Shown here: positions 13,645 through 22,122 of the stretch, one piece after another
How the letters are laid out: each line of letters begins with the position of its first letter
Numbering within the stretch: position 1 is the stretch's first letter
IMG/VR virus record: IMGVR_UViG_3300014050_000906
Span: 1-45,012 of that record
Source: a virus
DNA: 45,012 bases
Reading direction: 5' to 3' (one strand)
Translations under genes and position numbers: made by a program
The notes under the pieces: model-generated
What the model saw: the letters and a program-made list of their open reading frames with translations, nothing else
The model's database searches: none
What the model was told of the DNA's origin: nothing

Positions 13645-14432
13645 ATTTTAGGCACCTGATACAATTCTATCTGTACAGTTCCAACTGGGCCAGATTTGTC
13701 ATAACAAGCTTTCTTGACTGGGCAATATGTGCAAGGCATCTTAGACTTGGTTGATCCTGCTGGCCTTACTGGAAGATCTCCGTTTTGAAAGTTATCCCAA
13801 ACTTGCTCCATCCAAGCAAATGCTTCTTCAATAATTGCTTTATTCTTTTCATTCATTGAAATTGGAATAATCAATATCTCTTGAGTGTTCTTGTTTTCAT
13901 ACAGGAAGAATCCTTCTTTGGCATTCTTCAACTTCATGTATGTCAATAGCTGAAGCATATGGTTTGCTGATGACTTCATCTCTGACTGTCTTGTATCCCA
14001 TACTTCTTGTTTTGCCGTCTTAATTTCACCTATGACAGTTTCACCATCATACTCCATAATTAAATCTATAAAACCCCTAATTGGAGGGTATTCATTTATA
14101 ATTTCTTCTTCTTCAGATTTCCACTCTGGCATTGTTTTAATAAGCTTTTGAAGTCTTTCGTGAGCTTGGGTTCCTTGTGCCATATTAGCTACAGCAACTG
14201 CATCATTATCATCAATAAATACTGCCCCAGAAAAAGCCATATACCAATATCTTGGACAAGTCCCATGTCCGTATCCCAGAGAACTTGGGCTAAAAGATTT
14301 CTTTGTCATTTCGCCATCTGCTCTTTTTGTATTTCGGTATGACTCATCTAGCAAAGATGCAAATTTTTCTGGATCAAAAAACTTTCCAGTATGCTTCTTA
14401 AATTTAAGGTTCTTTACAATATCCCTAGCCAT
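13641..14432 (-). CDS. Cas4/RecB-like PD-(D/E)XK nuclease with iron-sulfur cluster
   Basis: This 263-residue protein has the RecB-type site Asp123 (GFIDLI) and Glu136-x-Lys138 (IGEIKTA), plus the Q-x-x-x-Y motif at 161-165. Four cysteines (59, 234, 237 and 243; TCPRYW and CTYCPVKKAC) fit a [4Fe-4S] cluster as in Cas4 and AddB. It probably resects DNA ends for recombination with the phage RecA. No CRISPR repeats or cas1/cas2 lie nearby, so it is a replication/recombination nuclease rather than part of a CRISPR system. Its ATG follows the preceding stop directly. Confidence 0.88.
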   Translation of the reverse strand: MARDIVKNLKFKKHTGKFFDPEKFASLLDESYRNTKRADGEMTKKSFSPSSLGYGHGTCPRYWYMAFSGAVFIDDNDAVAVANMAQGTQAHERLQKLIKTMPEWKSEEEEIINEYPPIRGFIDLIMEYDGETVIGEIKTAKQEVWDTRQSEMKSSANHMLQLLTYMKLKNAKEGFFLYENKNTQEILIIPISMNEKNKAIIEEAFAWMEQVWDNFQNGDLPVRPAGSTKSKMPCTYCPVKKACYDKSGPVGTVQIELYQVPKI

Positions 14433-14771
14433 TTATGAGTTGTACCTAACGACATACTTAAGTGCATCTACAAGTTTGTCTATGGACTCCTTTACTGAAT
14501 AATAAACGTTCTTCTTATTGTTATTTACTGTTCCCGCTTTATCTTTAGCAATAGTTGAATAGACAGAAGACATCACTGCAAACTTGGTAGACATTGCTTG
14601 AAGTTCCATTATGAGCGTTGGGGCCTTTGCTGAAGGTACATCTGGCGTCATTAATAGCTTAACAACGATAGCCAATGCCTTATCTAGGTGCTCATCTTGC
14701 ATATATTCATGCAGATCATTGAACTCTGTTATATCACTAATTAATTGTAGTGTGTTCTTATCTTCCGCCAT
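14433..14771 (-). CDS. Helical protein of unknown function
   Basis: The 112-residue product is predicted helical by composition, with no Cys and no motif I recognise. It has an acidic N-terminus, a segment LDKALAIVVKLLMTPDVPSAKAPTL cut by a Pro-rich turn, and a basic C-terminal half (NNNKKNVYYSVKESIDKLVDALKYV). It sits between a 34-residue membrane protein, which overlaps its start by 14 bases, and the Cas4-like nuclease. A role as nuclease partner is possible but only from position. Confidence 0.72.
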   Translation of the reverse strand: MAEDKNTLQLISDITEFNDLHEYMQDEHLDKALAIVVKLLMTPDVPSAKAPTLIMELQAMSTKFAVMSSVYSTIAKDKAGTVNNNKKNVYYSVKESIDKLVDALKYVVRYNS

Positions 14772-14862
14772 CTTTAATCCTTTTATCTAATTTGTCAATG
14801 AATAATCCAAGCGGATACCCAATAGTAAATCCTAGCATTAATCCTAATAAAAAGATAGTCAC
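14758..14862 (-). CDS. 34-residue single-pass membrane protein
   Basis: A GTG at 14862 overlaps the previous stop (GTGA) and has a strong GGAGG seven bases upstream. The product begins MTIFLLGLMLGFTIGYPLGLF, a glycine-rich transmembrane helix, then DKLDKRIKDGG. Both overlaps and the ribosome site support a real gene. Possible roles are a membrane anchor, a superinfection factor or a small holin-like protein. The location inside the DNA-metabolism module argues against a lysis function. Confidence 0.72.
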   Translation of the reverse strand: MTIFLLGLMLGFTIGYPLGLFIDKLDKRIKDGGR

Positions 14863-15560
14863 TTATTGTCCTCCATATACGTAACATGCATTTTTACATT
14901 ATCAGACTCATGATAACCTAAACTATTTCCCTTTTCATCAATAGCTTTTTTATACATCTTTAGTCTCGGCTTTCCAGCTAGAACAGCCTCTTGAATTACA
15001 TCTAAATATTCTTGTCTATCTTGAACTCTTTTATCTGGTGGATAGATCCCTGGAAAAACTTCTACGTTAGAGTCTTTAAACTGTGATATAGATATGGGAA
15101 GAACACAGGCAACATTTGTCCCAGCTGGTACAAAGTACTCCCTGTTAGCCTCATGCAGTTTCCACACAATAGGAAAGCTACCAGTAAATACTGATGTTGA
15201 TAAAACTGTTGTTATAACTTCTGCGCCGTCTATAAATTCATTTGGTACTGGCATGGTTAGCATACTTACCTCTGGATCGGTTCTTAATATTAAGTTTGTA
15301 TTAAAGCTAACTGTTCCTTCTCCACGGCCTGACCACACGTACTGCTTTCCTAAAATTGCTTCCGCTGGGTTTTTTCTGTCTCCATCCCAAGAAAAAGAAA
15401 TATCCTCGTCAAAATAAATTCCATAACCTAATGAATTTGCAACTGTTATCGGTGTGCAATTGTATGTCATAGAATGCATCCAGTCACGCTTAGGTCCAAG
15501 TGGCCTTATTTTTGCTGATACCAGTCTTTCATTGTCTTTGTACCCCTCTACCTTATACAT
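14859..15560 (-). CDS. DUF6065-like protein
   Basis: This protein of about 233 residues is rich in beta strands. Segments such as WSGRGEGTVSFNTNLILRTDPEV, LLTMPVPN-like LTMPVPNEF, and a later FVPAGTNVACVLPISISQF fit my memory of the DUF6065 family, whose function is not established. The family often sits beside 2-oxoglutarate oxygenases, and one lies two genes upstream here. A frame opening at 15581 would add seven residues. The ATG at 15560 is preceded by GGGAGG at ideal distance and overlaps the preceding stop, so I chose it. Confidence 0.65.
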   Translation of the reverse strand: MYKVEGYKDNERLVSAKIRPLGPKRDWMHSMTYNCTPITVANSLGYGIYFDEDISFSWDGDRKNPAEAILGKQYVWSGRGEGTVSFNTNLILRTDPEVSMLTMPVPNEFIDGAEVITTVLSTSVFTGSFPIVWKLHEANREYFVPAGTNVACVLPISISQFKDSNVEVFPGIYPPDKRVQDRQEYLDVIQEAVLAGKPRLKMYKKAIDEKGNSLGYHESDNVKMHVTYMEDNK

Positions 15561-15867
15561 TATTTGCCTCCCAAAACTCAATAAGTTCTTCTAAAATTGC
15601 CCACTCTATAATTCCAAGCCTTACCTTTGGCTCTGTTCCTATAATAATCTTTAGCGCTGGATACATATCTCTATTCACCTTAAATGTGTCAGTGCATATT
15701 TTTGACCAAACATCTTTATTAAGAGTAAATGATTTTGAAGCCTCTTTATAATCAACAAGGAACTGATTCCACTGTGCATCTCCTTTTTGATAGTCTCCCC
15801 TGCCACTATTTTTTTGAGCTTTGGCGCCGTCTCTTTTAACTTCTGATCTTTCTGACAAGTCAATCAC
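15553..15867 (-). CDS. Small PD-(D/E)XK nuclease, resolvase-like
   Basis: The 104-residue protein contains NSGRGDYQKGDA followed by FLVDYKEASKSFTL and DVWSKI. Many phage Hjc-like nucleases show the same pattern of G-S-G...GD, then a D/E-x-K strand, then a KSF helix. The catalytic set would be Asp in KGDA and Asp-x-Lys in VDYK. A nicking or junction-cleaving role is likely. The start is ambiguous: TTG 15870 or GTG 15867, both overlapping the oxygenase stop. No other family fits better, but the protein is short. Confidence 0.6.
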   Translation of the reverse strand: MIDLSERSEVKRDGAKAQKNSGRGDYQKGDAQWNQFLVDYKEASKSFTLNKDVWSKICTDTFKVNRDMYPALKIIIGTEPKVRLGIIEWAILEELIEFWEANNV

Positions 15868-16660
15868 CAACTATAACTTCTTCTGCAGAGGAAACTGTTA
15901 TCATCTGTAAATCATTTGAAACATAATCGTCTTCATGCTGCTGTACTTCTTTGTCTCTGCCAGCATAACTTAGTCTATATTTGGAAACCCATTCTTCTTC
16001 GGAATCCATTCTATAATCTATGAATGATCTTAGGAAGTATCTATCGGAGCCCTCAAATCCTTTTACCGCATGATAGAAAGGCTCTGTAGATGGCATTACA
16101 ACTGCATCTCCTGGCTGTGGCTTATACGTGTAGCTTTTATTTGATATAGAGTCATATGCAGAGATCTCTCCACCGCTATATTCATTGTTTAGATAAAAGT
16201 TAATTGTCAAAACATGTCTTCTTGTCTTAGCCTCATTCACTACTGGGAACTCGTCTACGTGGTATTCCATTAGTAAATTTTTATCAGAGTAATGGTTTTG
16301 CTCCTTTACGTACCTAAAATAGTCTAGATAGAATACGTCCTGTGGCTTTTTTAAGTCCTCCCAGTTATTAATAAAACTAGGCCAGACTCCTTTGTCTTTT
16401 TCAAAATCATCAAAGTAATCTTTTCTTATAAAATTTACAATATCGCAAACATCTTTTAGATACAAGGATTCTTGTGTGTCTGTGTATTTTTTATTTAAAT
16501 CAAAGACTACATCTTTTCTAAATCCCTGCTGGTACCATTGTCTCCATGGATCAAAAATAGAATCTTCTTTGTCTACTTCAAGAAGCTCTATAAGCTCTTG
16601 AGAATTTTTAAAAATGTTTTTATAGACAACAATTTGAGGAGCAACAATAAGCTTATCCAT
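15860..16660 (-). CDS. 2-oxoglutarate/Fe(II) oxygenase (second copy, different subgroup)
   Basis: The protein shows the iron site YHVDEF (His and Asp), a later FYHAVKG histidine and SDRYFLRSF with the 2-oxoglutarate Arg. Counted from the upstream ATG at 16693 these are residues 145, 147, 208 and 218. The GGEISAYD strand and PGDAVVMPS turn match the prolyl-hydroxylase-like group. Substrate unknown. It lies between recA-linked genes and nucleases, so DNA or a replication protein is a reasonable target. The ATG at 16660 avoids a 26-base overlap and has a weak GGA; the ATG at 16693 would add 11 residues. Confidence 0.85.
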   Translation of the reverse strand: MDKLIVAPQIVVYKNIFKNSQELIELLEVDKEDSIFDPWRQWYQQGFRKDVVFDLNKKYTDTQESLYLKDVCDIVNFIRKDYFDDFEKDKGVWPSFINNWEDLKKPQDVFYLDYFRYVKEQNHYSDKNLLMEYHVDEFPVVNEAKTRRHVLTINFYLNNEYSGGEISAYDSISNKSYTYKPQPGDAVVMPSTEPFYHAVKGFEGSDRYFLRSFIDYRMDSEEEWVSKYRLSYAGRDKEVQQHEDDYVSNDLQMITVSSAEEVIVGD

Positions 16661-16667
16661 TTTTATA

Positions 16668-16859
16668 TCATCCAATCCTATGAACTGTCTCATGCCCAGA
16701 CGAGCATGTCCACTTCATTATTAAATTTTCAGGATCCCACAACCCACCATCTACATCAATATCACACTTAGAGCATGGCCTTAAACCAGAAAGGTTTTCA
16801 AATGTAGAATTGATTTCCTTTGGCTCTTCTTTATTTAAAAATTCATTAAGATTTGGCAC
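16668..16859 (-). CDS. Small zinc-binding protein
   Basis: The 63-residue product carries Cys29-x2-Cys32 and Cys52-x3-His56 (RPCSKCDID...WTCSSGHETVH), a compact zinc ribbon after an acidic N-terminus. The start is GTG, preceded by GAGG six bases upstream, inside the last codons of recA. No specific function can be read; it is probably a nucleic-acid- or protein-binding adaptor made together with RecA. Confidence 0.75.
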   Translation of the reverse strand: MPNLNEFLNKEEPKEINSTFENLSGLRPCSKCDIDVDGGLWDPENLIMKWTCSSGHETVHRIG

Positions 16860-17850
16860 TGATATCCTCGATTAGCTTTTTAACAACATCTGGATTATCT
16901 CTTAGATAGGATACAGCCTTTGCACGACCTTGAAGTCTTTCTCCATTAACAGTATACCAAGCTCCACCTTTTTCAATTGCTCCAACCATCTCTGCAACAT
17001 CCAGGGTCTCTCCAACTAAATCTACTCCAAGTGATTCTCCTTGATAGTAGAAGTCGTATTGTCCAGATAAGTTAGGGGGGCCGAGCTTGTTGTAATCAAT
17101 AATCCAATTGACTGGTCTGCCAACCCTTTGTTCAATAATCTTGTCACCAACTTTAATGCCAGCTTTGATAGCATTAGCTTCAGCCTCAGAAGACCAAAGC
17201 TTAATGACGGTGGAAGAGAAGAACTTGACTGCCATTCCTCCTGTCGGTATGTGGGAGGCATGCATAGATCCAAACTGATTTCTTTGCTGTGAGATGAGTA
17301 CCAATAGTGTGTTCTTGTTTGCATAGTTTAACATCTTGACTGCGTGAGTCATATCCTTTGCTTCAGCGCCGATTTGCTTTGTATCTTGCAAATCTTTCAT
17401 TTCATTTCCATCTTTTTCAAAATAAATAGCTGGCAGCAATGCAGATATAGAATCTACAACAATAATATCGACACCAGCGTCCATTAATTTAGTAGCAACA
17501 TCAACCATATCATTAACTGTTTTCGCTGGTGAATAGATAAGGGAAGACGAATCTACTCCTAACATCTCTGCCCAAGCCTGATCATATGAGGCTTCAGCAT
17601 CAATCCAAGCGCATGTCTTTCCTTCTTTTTGTGCGAGTGCTATCATCTGTAAACAAAAAGAAGATTTTCCTGCTGACTTATTGCCCCAAACAAGAACCTG
17701 TCTACCATAACCAAGCCCACCCTTTAACGCCATATTAAGACCTATGCTGGGTGTCTTTTGCTTTTCAACTTTTACATCCTGTGCAGCTTTTACTCTTGCT
17801 CTTGTTTTTGGATCTAATGCAGCTAAGATATCATCTATTGCTATAGTCAT
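16846..17850 (-). CDS. recA: RecA-like recombinase
   Basis: This 334-residue strand-exchange protein has Walker A GNKSAGKS (56-63), Walker B DIIVVDSIS (128-136) and a VLISQQRNQFG segment with the conserved glutamine. An SMHASHIPTGGMAVKF region follows, corresponding to loop L2. It pairs single strands with homologous duplex for repair and recombination-dependent replication. It lacks the long acidic C-terminal tail of bacterial RecA, as is common in phages. It has its own promoter within the 30-base gap upstream, so it can be expressed apart from the polymerase genes. Confidence 0.95.
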   Translation of the reverse strand: MTIAIDDILAALDPKTRARVKAAQDVKVEKQKTPSIGLNMALKGGLGYGRQVLVWGNKSAGKSSFCLQMIALAQKEGKTCAWIDAEASYDQAWAEMLGVDSSSLIYSPAKTVNDMVDVATKLMDAGVDIIVVDSISALLPAIYFEKDGNEMKDLQDTKQIGAEAKDMTHAVKMLNYANKNTLLVLISQQRNQFGSMHASHIPTGGMAVKFFSSTVIKLWSSEAEANAIKAGIKVGDKIIEQRVGRPVNWIIDYNKLGPPNLSGQYDFYYQGESLGVDLVGETLDVAEMVGAIEKGGAWYTVNGERLQGRAKAVSYLRDNPDVVKKLIEDISAKS

Positions 17851-17871
17851 TTATTCTCTTTCTTTTATACA

Positions 17872-17900
17872 ATTATATCATTAAAATAAATTGCCGTGAA
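17872..17900 (-). promoter_or_regulatory. recA promoter
   Basis: TTCACG (17900-17895), a 17-base spacer and the extended -10 TGATATAAT (17880-17872) predict a start near 17865, about 15 bases before the recA ATG. The -35 lies in the end of the MazG-like gene. No SOS-box-like palindrome is visible. Confidence 0.5.
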
Positions 17901-18270
17901 GCTTTGGTCTTACCTTATTTTTTTCCATTTTGTTAAATAAAACTTCATCTAGGCTGTGTTCTACAAACCCTCCGTTACGCATTGATGCATATAGATCAAG
18001 AGTTCTAATTAATATATCAACCATCTCTTCTACAATTTCTTCTGATCCTTTATTTTTTCTCATTGCTTCAAGAACTTCAGTCACTTCAGAATGAACTAAT
18101 GCTAATTTGTTTCCAAATACATCAAAATTTTTTGGTTTATCCCAAAATCCTTTTTCAATAGCAGTTTCATGAAGCAAGGCTGAAAGAACATCAAGCCCGT
18201 AATCTGTTGCTAGTTCGAAGTCTTTATTCGAAACTTTCAATGAGTTGGTCGTTATTGAACCCTGATTCAT
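17881..18270 (-). CDS. MazG-like nucleotide pyrophosphohydrolase
   Basis: The 129-residue all-helical protein shows the MazG-type metal site Glu62-x2-Glu65 (SEVTEVLEAM) and Glu82-x2-Asp85 (EEMVDILIRTLDL). Such enzymes hydrolyse NTPs or dNTPs, and phage versions may lower non-canonical nucleotides or affect ppGpp levels. The ATG has AAAGGA upstream but lies 47 bases inside the preceding gene, an unusually long overlap for this genome. No closer start shows a ribosome site. Confidence 0.8.
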   Translation of the reverse strand: MNQGSITTNSLKVSNKDFELATDYGLDVLSALLHETAIEKGFWDKPKNFDVFGNKLALVHSEVTEVLEAMRKNKGSEEIVEEMVDILIRTLDLYASMRNGGFVEHSLDEVLFNKMEKNKVRPKLHGNLF

Positions 18271-18475
18271 TTTTTCCTTTTAGTGAAAATGTAAATGTTT
18301 GATCATCTGAATTATAATCAACCTTTAGCTCTTGGTCTTCTGTAGCAGCATTTAAAAATAAATCTGTCGATACAGTTATGGTCCCAAGAGTTTCAAGCGA
18401 TGCTATTAGAATTTTTGGTACACTTAGAGCACCAAATACTTCCTCTGCTGTGCTTACTTTAATTTCTTCTGTCAT
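18224..18475 (-). CDS. Small acidic protein of unknown function
   Basis: The 83-residue product has alternating hydrophobic and polar residues (LGTITVSTDLFL, LKVDYNSDDQTFTFSLKG), suggesting a small beta-sheet domain with an acidic tail. It starts within the dnaE stop (ATGA) with AAGGAG upstream, so it is translated right after the polymerase. I recognise no family. A polymerase accessory role is possible from position only. Confidence 0.72.
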   Translation of the reverse strand: MTEEIKVSTAEEVFGALSVPKILIASLETLGTITVSTDLFLNAATEDQELKVDYNSDDQTFTFSLKGKNESGFNNDQLIESFE

Positions 18476-21400
18476 TTTATCTCCTTGATATTTAAAGTTC
18501 CATCATCTAGTTTTGATAATGCAACTCTACACTTCATGCCCTCACGCATTTTTGCTAAGGTCATTTTATACATTGCTGGAAAAGCAATTGCTCTGGTTAA
18601 TTTTTTATCTTTATCTGACAATACAATGTGACTCATTTGTTTGCCAGCCTTTGTTGTATATGGGGTAAAGTTTACCACAATATACTCGTCTTCTTCAAGA
18701 TCATATTGCTTTCTATATAAATAGTCTACAAATAAATCATTTGAGTCTGGGTTGATGTCTGACACCTTTACGTACCTAGAAATTCTATTGTCTCCGACCA
18801 AAATAAAATACATTTGTCCAGTCTCTATTTGTGTTTGCTCTGTGTGAAACAGCCCAACAGATCCAGTCTCATCAACTAGCTCTACTCTAGCCCATCCATT
18901 TCCACGCTTTATGGACTTAACCATTCCAAACATAACAAATGATCCAAGATCATCAAACTCTTCAATAGGTCTTGCTTGAGCTTTAATCCTTGGAGGAATT
19001 CCTTCAAGATTAAAAGTTGGAATGCCTAAGTATTCGTAGTAGTTGTCTTTTTCGTTTCCTTGCCTTTTGTTGTCAGCAAACGCAGCACCGCCGATGGAGT
19101 TAAGAGCAGCAATAGCACGGCTATTAATGCCAGAACCTTTCTTTGATGCCTTTTCAATAAAGTCAGCATAATCACTGAATGGTCTTCTTTCTATTATTTT
19201 ATTTGCAATGCTATCTGAAATAAACTTTACTTCAGCTAAACCAAATCTAATAGCGTTGTCTTGCAGTGAAAAGTATACCTTTGACTCATTAATATGTGGC
19301 AAGAGTACCTTAAGCCCAAGACGCTTTGCTTCAATTAAATATTCTGTTCTCGCATCTTTATCATTTTCATTTTTAAGAACTGAAAACATGAACTCAAGAG
19401 GATAATAGGACTTAAGCCAAGCAGTATAATAACTAAGCATAGAGTAAGCAACAGCATGGGAGCGGTTGAAAGAATAACCAGCATGCGCTTCAAAGTCGTG
19501 CCAAAGCGCCTCTGCTTTTTTCTTAGTAATGTGTTCTGAAGCCCCAGCAATAAACTTATCCTTGAACTGGTCGAATTCTTTTGCATCTTTTTTCTTTCCA
19601 ATAATCTTGCGGACCTTATCAGCCTCTGCCCAAGTCATACCGCCCAAGTGTACACATGCCTGCATAACCTGCTCTTGATATATGATAACACCATATGTAT
19701 TCTCGGTAAAAGGCTTCATAATGGTATGCATATAGTCTACTGCTTCGTTGCCATTTTTGCGATTAATGTAAGCAGCGCCAACAGTATTCATTGCTCCTGG
19801 TCTAACCAATGCATTTGATGCTGCTAGATCTTCAAATTTATCTACACCCATTTTAATCAAAAGGTTTGTATATGGAGTTGCTTCTGCCTGAAATACTCCC
19901 TTTGTGTACCCATCGTTCAACATCTTATAAACGTTTGCATCGTCAAGCGGCATCTCAGAAAGATTAATGGTCTTTCCGTGTCTATCTTTAATTGACTTTA
20001 ATGTATCAGAGATCACAGATAAAGTCTTAAGACCTAGCGCATCTAGCTTAATAAGACCTATATCTGCAACCGTATCCATGTCGTATGCGACGACTGGAAT
20101 TCTACCTGATACTTTATCCTGAGAGTCTTCACGAGACTCGACTGGTGCAAACTTTCTTAAATCATCTTTTGCAACAACAACACCAGCAGCATGCACTCCA
20201 ACTGATCTGATTCTTCCACGAAGCCTATCTGCAAGCCAAACAACTTCTGGATATCTTAATCTGAACTCTTTTGTATTTGGGGAATCAATAAAGTCTTCAA
20301 AAGTATCTACTGATTTAAGTGCACGATTAACTTCTTGCAATGGCACCATGAATACACGTGCTGCATCTCTAACCACACCCTTATCTTTAAAATATGTATA
20401 TGTAGAAATAGAGGCAACATGCTTAAATCTTTTCTTTAAATAATCTTTAACTTCTTTTCTTCTACGGTCTTCAAAGTCCGTATCAATATCTGGGAAGTCA
20501 TTTCTTTCTTCATTGATAAATCTAAAAAACAAAAGATCATATTTAATTGGATCCACATCTGTAATTCCTAATGTGTAACAAACTAAAGATCCAGCCGCAG
20601 AACCACGTCCTGGGCCAACCCTTATATCATTTTCTTTAGCCCAATTAATCATATCTCCAACAACAAGGAAATATGAAGCAAAATTCTTTTTAGCAATAAT
20701 ACCAAGCTCTTCGTTAAGCCTGTCAATATAAATGGGGTCTGAAGCCTTCTGAAGGCTCTCTAAGCCACTTTCAGCCAACTCCCTTAGTCTTTCATCGGCG
20801 TCTGTCTTTGGCACTGGCAGAAGGTCTAAACCCTGATAGAAGTCATATTCTCCAACCTTGTCTGCAATTTCCATTGTATTCTCATATATGTCTGTTCGAT
20901 TAATTCCAACCTTGTTAAAGTCTGCTTCTATTTCAGAACGGCTTTGAATAAATAAATTCATATCTTGGAATGATATTCTACGGTCAGGATAAAGATAATT
21001 AAATCTATCTAACATGTCCTTCATATTTCTAGACATATCAAAGTCTGCATCTTTATCTATCTTAGGAGATGTCGATAAAATTAGTAGTGCTTCTTCTAAT
21101 ATTCTATCTTCTTCTTTAGCAAAGTGAGCATCTCCTGTTGCCACCGCTTTAATTCCAAGCTTGTCTGCTAATTCTAAAAGGGCAGAGTTGATCTCCATAG
21201 GGTTATGTGATTGCACTTCCACGTAAAAATCTTGTCCGAAAGTTTGTTTAAAACCTTTGAGAAGAAGTTCTGCTTCCTCCATGTTACCTTTATCGATAGC
21301 CTTACTAATGAGTCCATTAAGACATCCGCTGAGAACGATAATACCTTCGCTATAATCATTTAAAACCTCTCTATCAATACGTGGCTTATGATAAAACCCT

Positions 21401-21741
21401 TCGTTCCAAGCAAGCTCTTGTAGAATATTTATATTCTCCAACCCCTTTTTATTTTTTGCTAGCAAAATAATATGGTTATAGGCTTGAATAGATTTATCTG
21501 TTTTAGAAGATCTATCAAATCTATCTGTTGGAGAAATGTACGCCTCAACACCAAGAATTGGCTTAATGCCAGTTTCCTTTGCGGCAATCTGCATATCTCT
21601 GTGTGACGAGAGAGTACCATGGTCTGTAATTGCAATCGCAGTTTGCCCAGCATCTAACGCTGCTTGGCATAATTCTTTAGGTGAATTTAGTCCATCCATT
21701 AATGAATAATAGGAGTGAACATGTAGGTGTGTAAAGCTCAT
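18472..21741 (-). CDS. dnaE: DNA polymerase III alpha subunit (DnaE type)
   Basis: This 1089-residue replicative polymerase starts with a PHP domain that keeps its metal ligands (HVHSYYSLMDG, TDHGTL, GVEAY, GDAHF), so it may retain proofreading exonuclease activity. The C-family catalytic core has GPGRGSAAGS, PDIDTDFEDRR (near residues 415-425) and the third aspartate in IKLDALGLKTL (near 563). A helix-hairpin-helix region and an OB fold (about 925-1030) follow. Phages more often carry family A or B polymerases, though DnaE types occur in actinophages. No clamp or clamp loader is seen, so host factors are presumably used. Confidence 0.96.
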   Translation of the reverse strand: MSFTHLHVHSYYSLMDGLNSPKELCQAALDAGQTAIAITDHGTLSSHRDMQIAAKETGIKPILGVEAYISPTDRFDRSSKTDKSIQAYNHIILLAKNKKGLENINILQELAWNEGFYHKPRIDREVLNDYSEGIIVLSGCLNGLISKAIDKGNMEEAELLLKGFKQTFGQDFYVEVQSHNPMEINSALLELADKLGIKAVATGDAHFAKEEDRILEEALLILSTSPKIDKDADFDMSRNMKDMLDRFNYLYPDRRISFQDMNLFIQSRSEIEADFNKVGINRTDIYENTMEIADKVGEYDFYQGLDLLPVPKTDADERLRELAESGLESLQKASDPIYIDRLNEELGIIAKKNFASYFLVVGDMINWAKENDIRVGPGRGSAAGSLVCYTLGITDVDPIKYDLLFFRFINEERNDFPDIDTDFEDRRRKEVKDYLKKRFKHVASISTYTYFKDKGVVRDAARVFMVPLQEVNRALKSVDTFEDFIDSPNTKEFRLRYPEVVWLADRLRGRIRSVGVHAAGVVVAKDDLRKFAPVESREDSQDKVSGRIPVVAYDMDTVADIGLIKLDALGLKTLSVISDTLKSIKDRHGKTINLSEMPLDDANVYKMLNDGYTKGVFQAEATPYTNLLIKMGVDKFEDLAASNALVRPGAMNTVGAAYINRKNGNEAVDYMHTIMKPFTENTYGVIIYQEQVMQACVHLGGMTWAEADKVRKIIGKKKDAKEFDQFKDKFIAGASEHITKKKAEALWHDFEAHAGYSFNRSHAVAYSMLSYYTAWLKSYYPLEFMFSVLKNENDKDARTEYLIEAKRLGLKVLLPHINESKVYFSLQDNAIRFGLAEVKFISDSIANKIIERRPFSDYADFIEKASKKGSGINSRAIAALNSIGGAAFADNKRQGNEKDNYYEYLGIPTFNLEGIPPRIKAQARPIEEFDDLGSFVMFGMVKSIKRGNGWARVELVDETGSVGLFHTEQTQIETGQMYFILVGDNRISRYVKVSDINPDSNDLFVDYLYRKQYDLEEDEYIVVNFTPYTTKAGKQMSHIVLSDKDKKLTRAIAFPAMYKMTLAKMREGMKCRVALSKLDDGTLNIKEIK

Positions 21742-21881
21742 TTAAAACCCCTAGATACTAAATATTGATTCATAAGATTATCAAATACTTCTTTACATTT
21801 TTCATTATCCCAGCCATTTTCCATAGCGGTAGTTGAGACTGCTTCTCTTAGCTTAATCTTATACCAGAATAAATCATTCAT
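21738..21881 (-). CDS. 47-residue helical protein upstream of dnaE
   Basis: A short frame from ATG 21881 to TGA 21738 links both neighbours: TAATG with the gene before and ATGA with dnaE. The product begins MNDLFWYKIKLREAVS and continues through EKCKEVFDNLMNQYL, which looks like two amphipathic helices. The overlaps support a real gene that couples translation into dnaE. No function is recognised. Confidence 0.72.
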   Translation of the reverse strand: MNDLFWYKIKLREAVSTTAMENGWDNEKCKEVFDNLMNQYLVSRGFK

Positions 21882-22087
21882 TAATATCCGCCTAAGCATT
21901 CATTTCTAGTATGATAAAGTCTTATCTTAGTCATAGTTTTTTTATTTGGTGCATATAAATCTTCACCGCAACAAGCTGCTTTTAAATGCCATTCTCTTGC
22001 AAAGAAATCATACAGCATTCCCTTATAGTCTTTATATTTGTGCGCCACAAAAGTATCAAAAGGATCTGGTATCTCGTACGTGTTCAT
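21881..22087 (-). CDS. Small cysteine protein, faintly WhiB-like
   Basis: The 68-residue product ends REWHLKAACCGEDLYAP...TRNECLGGY. The spacing of W..AAC.G.D and R.ECL echoes the start and end of WhiB iron-sulfur regulators of Actinobacteria. The middle Cys-x2-Cys pair is absent, leaving only Cys39, Cys40 and Cys64, so a normal cluster could not form. It may be a degenerate or unrelated protein. A TTGACT/TAGAAT promoter ends six bases before its ATG, predicting a leaderless mRNA, which suggests separate control. Confidence 0.6.
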   Translation of the reverse strand: MNTYEIPDPFDTFVAHKYKDYKGMLYDFFAREWHLKAACCGEDLYAPNKKTMTKIRLYHTRNECLGGY

Positions 22088-22093
22088 ATAAGC

Positions 22094-22122
22094 ATTCTAC
22101 TAAATAACACAGGGGCAGTCAA
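22094..22122 (-). promoter_or_regulatory. Promoter embedded in a terminator hairpin, leaderless
   Basis: TTGACT (22122-22117), a 17-base spacer and TAGAAT (22099-22094) stand six bases before the ATG at 22087. The -35 overlaps the loop and the low-coordinate arm of the hairpin at 22110-22135, which on the minus strand is its 3' arm. Confidence 0.6.

Noticed and set aside
13641-14432. Cas4-like gene as sign of a CRISPR system
   Set aside because: No repeat-spacer array and no cas1 or cas2 are present. Cas4-like nucleases are common phage recombination enzymes.
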